DNA of 64,000 bases from JABCPE02 sp963516675. GTDB taxonomy: Bacteria > Bacteroidota > Bacteroidia > Flavobacteriales > Weeksellaceae. The stretch's first letter is position 1. Each line of letters starts with the position of its first letter. Where the stretch lies: the NCBI GenBank assembly GCA_963516675.1, contig CAUQBH010000003.1:1-64000 (forward strand). Reading direction: 5' to 3'. The notes below the pieces were generated by a model, which had not been told where the DNA came from, did no database searches, and saw nothing but the letters and a program-made list of their open reading frames with translations. The position numbers and the translations under genes were made by a program. Positions 59,895 to 64,000 of the stretch are shown here, in pieces.

Positions 59895-60203
59895 ATGGAA
59901 AAAACAAATAAACCTCTTGCCGCTCATTTGGAATTTAAAGAAAGATTAGAAGAGCTATTTAGTCAAGCTCCGAAAGGCTTTGGCTACATGTGTTTCTATT
60001 ATCTCACAAACGGAGAAGAACCTTGCGAAGAGGGTGTTATAGGTCGGTCAAACGAGCCGTTCATTGCTCATACTATTGTGAATTCAATGCTGAAAAGTGA
60101 GACTGTTAGCGACTTGATACAAGCCGCATCCTCATATGTTACTGAATGTAGAACTCGTGAAAACAAAGGTAATCATGACAAGCACCAAAAGACAACAGTA
60201 TAA
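59895..60203 (+). CDS. Hypothetical protein of the element
   Basis: A 102-residue cytosolic protein (MEKTNKPLAAHLEFKERL). It has no recognised domain, signal peptide or membrane helix. It is the first of four small genes in one direction that overlap or nearly touch each other, a layout usual in phage-like early regions. Its last 29 bp overlap the next gene. Confidence 0.55.
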   Translation: MEKTNKPLAAHLEFKERLEELFSQAPKGFGYMCFYYLTNGEEPCEEGVIGRSNEPFIAHTIVNSMLKSETVSDLIQAASSYVTECRTRENKGNHDKHQKTTV

Positions 60204-60360
60204 CGCCTGCTACAGGCTGAGAAAAAAAGGAATAAAAGTTTCCACACCAGAAAAAACCATATATGGTTCAGCTGAACTGAGTGAGAAACCTACGGTTTTC
60301 CTGCTCCTTGAAAAATTTTCTTTTGTTGTTCAAACTCAAATATTTGCAAATGAAAAGTAG
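60175..60360 (+). CDS. Small basic hypothetical protein
   Basis: A 61-residue protein from the ATG at 60175 (MTSTKRQQYNACYRLRKKGIKV). An earlier in-frame ATG at 60136 is less likely. It is basic at the N-terminus, which could bind nucleic acid. It overlaps its neighbours on both sides by 29 and 11 bp. No family recognised. Confidence 0.5.
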   Translation: MTSTKRQQYNACYRLRKKGIKVSTPEKTIYGSAELSEKPTVFLLLEKFSFVVQTQIFANEK

Positions 60361-60535
60361 AATTAAAAATCCCAAACTAAGGGCTTTTGTAGAGGGTTTC
60401 AAAAAAACATCCGTGCCAGTCACTGTTGTAGATTTTTTAAAAGACAACGATGCTGAGTTTACTATTGGGTTTAAAAGTAAAATAGACAGATTAGCCAAGG
60501 ATAGCGAGGCTGTAATAAAAATTATAACTGGATAA
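60350..60535 (+). CDS. Small hypothetical protein
   Basis: A 61-residue protein from the ATG at 60350 (MKSRIKNPKLRAFVEGFKK). It has no recognised domain. An in-frame ATG at 60281 exists, but the codons between do not look coding. Its stop shares one base with the ATG of the next gene (TAATG), so translation is probably coupled. Confidence 0.5.
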   Translation: MKSRIKNPKLRAFVEGFKKTSVPVTVVDFLKDNDAEFTIGFKSKIDRLAKDSEAVIKIITG

Positions 60536-60840
60536 TGATTTACGAAAAAAGAAATAAATACACCTGGGTATTAAAGGAGAAAGAAAAAAACAATACAGCA
60601 CCTGTTTCAGAGGCTGTTTCGGAAAAGCCGAAAAAACAAAATTCTCGATATAAAACAGCTCAGTATCGAGCTTTCTGTAAGAGACTTTTTACTTATAAAA
60701 AGTTTGTTTGTAAAACGGAACTGAATATCCTAATAAAAGAACAACTGCACGCCAATACTACTTGGTATCGCAATCGGATGATTCAGCTGGGTTTCTTGAA
60801 AGAGGAGTTCAATGTTTTCAAACCAGGGGAGAATTTATAA
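60535..60840 (+). CDS. Hypothetical protein, possible winged-helix fold
   Basis: A 101-residue basic protein. The C-terminal part (KTELNILIKEQLHANTTWYRNRMIQLGFLKEEFNVFKPG) has the helix and turn pattern of a winged helix, about residues 59-98; this is tentative. It is coupled to the preceding gene by a one-base overlap and followed by a terminator-like hairpin. Confidence 0.5.
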   Translation: MIYEKRNKYTWVLKEKEKNNTAPVSEAVSEKPKKQNSRYKTAQYRAFCKRLFTYKKFVCKTELNILIKEQLHANTTWYRNRMIQLGFLKEEFNVFKPGENL

Positions 60841-60890
60841 AAAGATGAACAAGTATTTTTTTTCATTTTATAAATTAAATTTTAAGTTTT

Positions 60891-60928
60891 CCAGCTGGTT
60901 TCTGTGCGAGCCTGCCAGCTGGTTTTTT
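60891..60928 (+). terminator. Terminator-like hairpin from two CCAGCTGG copies
   Basis: CCAGCTGG at 60891-60898 and again at 60915-60922, each itself a palindrome, can pair with each other around a 16-nt loop and is followed by six T residues. It closes the small-gene run. Confidence 0.65.
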
Positions 60929-60962
60929 ATCTAAATTAAAATAACATTTAAAGCATAAAGAA

Positions 60963-61346
60963 ATGACAACAAAAGAGTTAAAGGGATTATCGTTTACAGA
61001 ATTAGAAAAATTATCATTTACAGACGAGTTTTTAAACAATGAAGTCATATTAGATACTCTTCTGAATGAGCTTGATATAAAACATCAAAGAGGATGGTAT
61101 TATTCTAGTGGAGAAATCATGATGGTTCTGATTAATTTAACAGATAAAAACAAAAAGATTCTGTCGGAAATTATCAAGGACTTTAATGCGTATAATATTC
61201 TTGTAGAAAAAGCGTATACAAGTAACTATACAGAAGGAGTAATCAATGCTGCATATTTAATCGATTATAACAAAGAAAATTTTGGAGAAACATTATTGTT
61301 AGATTGGGATAAAGGGCTTTTTTATTATAAAGAAGCGGATGAATAA
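60963..61346 (+). CDS. Hypothetical protein
   Basis: A 127-residue cytosolic protein (MTTKELKGLSFTELEKLSF, ending DWDKGLFYYKEADE). I do not recognise a family. It lies alone between the hairpin at 60891-60928 and the primase-helicase gene. AT-biased codons are like those of the paralogue pair at 57.4-58.9 kb and unlike the helicase gene, so it may be a separate cargo gene. Confidence 0.5.
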   Translation: MTTKELKGLSFTELEKLSFTDEFLNNEVILDTLLNELDIKHQRGWYYSSGEIMMVLINLTDKNKKILSEIIKDFNAYNILVEKAYTSNYTEGVINAAYLIDYNKENFGETLLLDWDKGLFYYKEADE

Positions 61347-61419
61347 ATGCATTTTAATGCAGTAATTTATAATATGTTCCTTGTATCAAAAAGGATATTA
61401 TACAAAAAAATAGACAATA

Positions 61420-64000
61420 ATGAATTTCCCAATAAATCAAAACGATATATTCCAGGCGACTAATGGTGGTCTGGACTTGATACAGAGGTTTTTGCCTCAA
61501 GTTCGGCAGAACAAGCATTTTAAAATACGGCACGAGGGAACAGAGTCTGCTAATCTTTCCAAGAAGGACGGGATTTATTTCGTGAAAGACTGGGGAGACA
61601 CGGGAGGTTTCTATGCTGAAAGCCGAAACGGAATCCACATCTACGCCCACGAAATGGGACTTACTTATTTTGAAGCTCTTTTGCAGCTGGGTAGAGAATT
61701 GGGGATTTTGGACGAAAATAAAACTAAACCTAAAAATATAAATGTATGCAAGTTTTCCGAGTTCGAGGGAACACTGAATGAGGAGGGATTTTGCTACGAA
61801 ACCAAAGATTTTACACCTTATGAGCTGGAGGTTCTTGGACCGCTGATGACGGAGGAAGTATGCAGAAGGTATGGGCTTTATTCCTTGAAGTCTTATTCTT
61901 GGCTCAAAAAGGAAGAAAATACCCAAAAAGAACTCTGCAATATCTACACGGTGGAGAGTTCCGAAACCTATCCTGTTTTTGCCTTTATCGTAAAAGCAGG
62001 AGGCGGAAAGAAAAAAATCCATCTGGAGGGCGAAAACAAAAATGTAGTAGTAGAAGAACCCGAAGAGGAAAGAGTTTGGCTGAAAATCTATAAGCCGAAA
62101 TCAACAGATAAGAAATACCGATTTTCTTACCTTGGCAAGAAGCCATCGCAGCACATTTTTGGGCTGGAGAATGTAAAGTCTATTTACAACAAACTCCAGC
62201 AGGAAGTAGAGGAGTCCTACGATGACGAGGAGGAATCTGCACCAGCCAAAGTGAAAAAATTAGAGCGAATAGTCATCTGCTCTGGCGATAGAGATTCTCT
62301 CAATATGGCTTCTACGGGCGAAACTGTGGTTTGGTTCAATTCTGAAACGGCAGATATTACCGAGGCACAAATTGCGATGCTTTTCAAGTATGCATTTGAG
62401 GTCATCAATGTTCCAGACCTTGACCCTACAGGCTTCGAGGCTGGGAAGAAACTAGCTTTGGAGCATATGGATATCAAGACTGCGTGGCTCCCAGAAAGCC
62501 TTACCAAATCCAAAGATTTTAGAGGTAATCCGAAAAAAGATTTTACCGACTTCATGAAATCTGAAGCTGCATTTGAGGACAAGGAGCAAAAAGAGCTTAG
62601 AGCCAAAGTAAAGAGGTTTCTGGAACTTGCCAGACCTGCTAAGTTTTGGATTGAAAAATGGAGAACGAACAAAGAAGGAAAGAAAATAGACCATACGCCA
62701 ACCTACAGCGTGAACTACAAAAATGCGTTCAATTTCTTGAAGCTGAACGGATTTTTCAGAATAAAAGATGCCACCAGAAAGGACGGTTACTATTTTGTTC
62801 AGCAGAACAAGCACATTCTTCGGGAGGTTTCCTCGCAGGAAATCAAAGACTTTTTCAATAAGTTTTTGGACGAAAAACAAAAAGAAAAAGGGCTTCGGCT
62901 TTTTCCCGATGAACTGCTGAACATGGTAATAGGTTCGGAGGCGGTTTCAGAGAAAAAACTTCAGAACCTGGAGAGTAAGGAGTTTGATTTTACAGACTTT
63001 ACTCCTACTTCTCAGTTTTTCTTCTTTGACAAGTTCATTTGGGAAGTCAGCAAAGATAAAATCGAGAGGATAGATAAAGGCTACAGCCGTTATGTGATGG
63101 AGGACGATATTTTGAACGAAATCATTTTCCGCCAGACCAGAACGACTCTGAACACTTCTAAACTGAATATAGAAGAGCCGTTTTTCAATATTAAAAAAGA
63201 TGAGAATAACAACTGGAAGTTGGATATTGTAAGAAGTGACTGTGATTTCATGAACTACTTTATCAACACCTGCCGAGTTCATTGGAAAGAGGAATTAAGG
63301 GATTTGAAACCATCTGAATATGACAATTATTTAGATGAAAATAAATTTATCATCAATAAAGAAACGCTTTCAGAGGATCAGATCTACGAACAAGAATTGC
63401 ACTTCATCAACAAGGTGTATTCTTTCGGGTATATGCTCCACCGATACAAAGACCCTGCTAAGGCTTGGTGCCTGTATATCATGGACAATGAAGTAGTAGA
63501 TGATAACGAGTCCCACGGGCGAACAGGGAAGTCTATTTTTTCCAGCCATGCTTTGAGGTTGTTCATGAATTCCAAGTATTTAGGAGCAAGAAAAAAAGGA
63601 CTGCTGGAGAGCGACTTCTTGTATGATGGAATAACGGAACAGACCGACTATGTGCTGTTCGATGATGCGGATAAGAGATTCCAGTTTCAGCAATTATTCA
63701 CGGACATTACGGGAGACTTGAATGTAAACCCGAAGAACCAAAACGCTTATTTGATTCCGTTCTACTTGTCTCCGAAATTCTGTATTTCCACCAACTATGC
63801 GCCTTATGGACTGGACAGCTCCACCAGAGGGAGGATTTTATTCATGTCGTTCGGGAATTGGTATCATGGCGAAATAGAAGGCTTCACAGAGCGAAATCCG
63901 ATGCATGATTTTAATAATCGATTTTTCACTGACTGGGATGAAAAGCAGTGGAATTTGTTCCTAAACTTCGCCATGCAGTGCCTGCAGTTCTACCTTTCCA
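61420..64000 (+). CDS. Primase-helicase (Toprim plus SF3/D5-like), right end cut by the window
   Basis: The frame opens at ATG 61420 and has no stop to the window end, giving at least 860 residues. Residues 1-110 resemble a primase CHC2-type N-terminus without the cysteines (DWGDTGGF). The Toprim domain is seen in SGDRDS (D290, D292) and PDLDPTG (D333, D335). The C-terminal helicase has Walker A GRTGKS (700-705), Walker B VLFDDAD (D748, D749) and the motif C ISTNYAP with N792. It is typical of replication proteins of phages and integrative elements. It is the best evidence that the region after tRNA-Ser is a mobile or replicating element. Confidence 0.85.
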   Translation, partial: MNFPINQNDIFQATNGGLDLIQRFLPQVRQNKHFKIRHEGTESANLSKKDGIYFVKDWGDTGGFYAESRNGIHIYAHEMGLTYFEALLQLGRELGILDENKTKPKNINVCKFSEFEGTLNEEGFCYETKDFTPYELEVLGPLMTEEVCRRYGLYSLKSYSWLKKEENTQKELCNIYTVESSETYPVFAFIVKAGGGKKKIHLEGENKNVVVEEPEEERVWLKIYKPKSTDKKYRFSYLGKKPSQHIFGLENVKSIYNKLQQEVEESYDDEEESAPAKVKKLERIVICSGDRDSLNMASTGETVVWFNSETADITEAQIAMLFKYAFEVINVPDLDPTGFEAGKKLALEHMDIKTAWLPESLTKSKDFRGNPKKDFTDFMKSEAAFEDKEQKELRAKVKRFLELARPAKFWIEKWRTNKEGKKIDHTPTYSVNYKNAFNFLKLNGFFRIKDATRKDGYYFVQQNKHILREVSSQEIKDFFNKFLDEKQKEKGLRLFPDELLNMVIGSEAVSEKKLQNLESKEFDFTDFTPTSQFFFFDKFIWEVSKDKIERIDKGYSRYVMEDDILNEIIFRQTRTTLNTSKLNIEEPFFNIKKDENNNWKLDIVRSDCDFMNYFINTCRVHWKEELRDLKPSEYDNYLDENKFIINKETLSEDQIYEQELHFINKVYSFGYMLHRYKDPAKAWCLYIMDNEVVDDNESHGRTGKSIFSSHALRLFMNSKYLGARKKGLLESDFLYDGITEQTDYVLFDDADKRFQFQQLFTDITGDLNVNPKNQNAYLIPFYLSPKFCISTNYAPYGLDSSTRGRILFMSFGNWYHGEIEGFTERNPMHDFNNRFFTDWDEKQWNLFLNFAMQCLQFYLS

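Noticed and set aside
61354..62022. Minus-strand open frame of 222 codons opposite the primase-helicase
   Set aside because: It is a shadow of the plus-strand coding frame. It lacks protein-like composition and starts inside the other gene.
62217..63575. Several minus-strand frames
   Set aside because: Antisense to the primase-helicase, whose Toprim and Walker motifs fix the coding strand.
1..64000. Insertion sequences, integrase and rRNA genes
   Set aside because: No transposase, tyrosine or serine recombinase motif and no rRNA sequence was recognised in any frame or strand.

Overview
The window reads as a chromosomal segment of an AT-rich Bacteroidota, most likely a Flavobacteriia member near the Weeksellaceae (Chryseobacterium/Riemerella/Elizabethkingia-like); the genus cannot be fixed without a search. 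Support: Bacteroidota-type promoters (TTG, about 18-20 nt, TAnnTTTG) with few Shine-Dalgarno sites, a SusC/SusD pair, DUF5117-type metalloprotease, MORN/YwqK-like secreted proteins, DUF4286/DUF4180/DUF6261-like proteins, mevalonate diphosphate decarboxylase, and the thrS-infC-rpmI-rplT order.

Layout. 1-7.4 kb: an edge-truncated gene, then a secreted zinc metalloprotease followed by a SusC gene (interrupted by one in-frame TAA) and a SusD lipoprotein. 7.5-10.1 kb: valS. 10.1-11.9 kb: an unusual insert made of six 42-bp tandem units with palindromic cores, then an AT-richer overlapping gene pair, a TIR-like (ThsB/DUF1863-type) protein and a four-helix SLATT-type membrane protein; this is the best candidate for a little-described defence system. 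11.9-31.3 kb: core genes (tatA, PAP2, lolD, trmD, cvfB-like, aminotransferase, rsmG, AddB-like nuclease, gyrA) with small envelope and unknown genes between them. 31.3-33.7 kb: a membrane protein, winged-helix regulator and DUF4173-like membrane protein whose two promoters share a 19-bp palindrome. 33.8-57.2 kb: housekeeping (gpmI, ppa, Xaa-Pro aminopeptidase, mvaD, purK, purE, tRNA-Leu, the minus-strand thrS operon, queA, rlmN, polyprenyl synthase, trxB, crcB, tRNA-Ser).

57.2-64 kb, just after tRNA-Ser(TGA), looks like the left part of a mobile or replicative element: two tandem paralogous unknown genes (the second frameshifted), a Cro/CI-type regulator with 22-bp iteron-like repeats and three 12-bp repeats in its divergent promoter region, a run of small overlapping genes, and a long Toprim plus SF3/D5-like primase-helicase that runs off the right edge. 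No integrase is visible, so the far end probably lies outside the window.

Three genes are broken: the susC-like gene by a nonsense codon, and the genes at 43.2 kb and 58.1 kb by single-base changes in or near T-runs. These may be true decay, phase variation or sequencing error. No stretch over 300 bases lacks an annotated feature. No rRNA, IS element or CRISPR array was seen.
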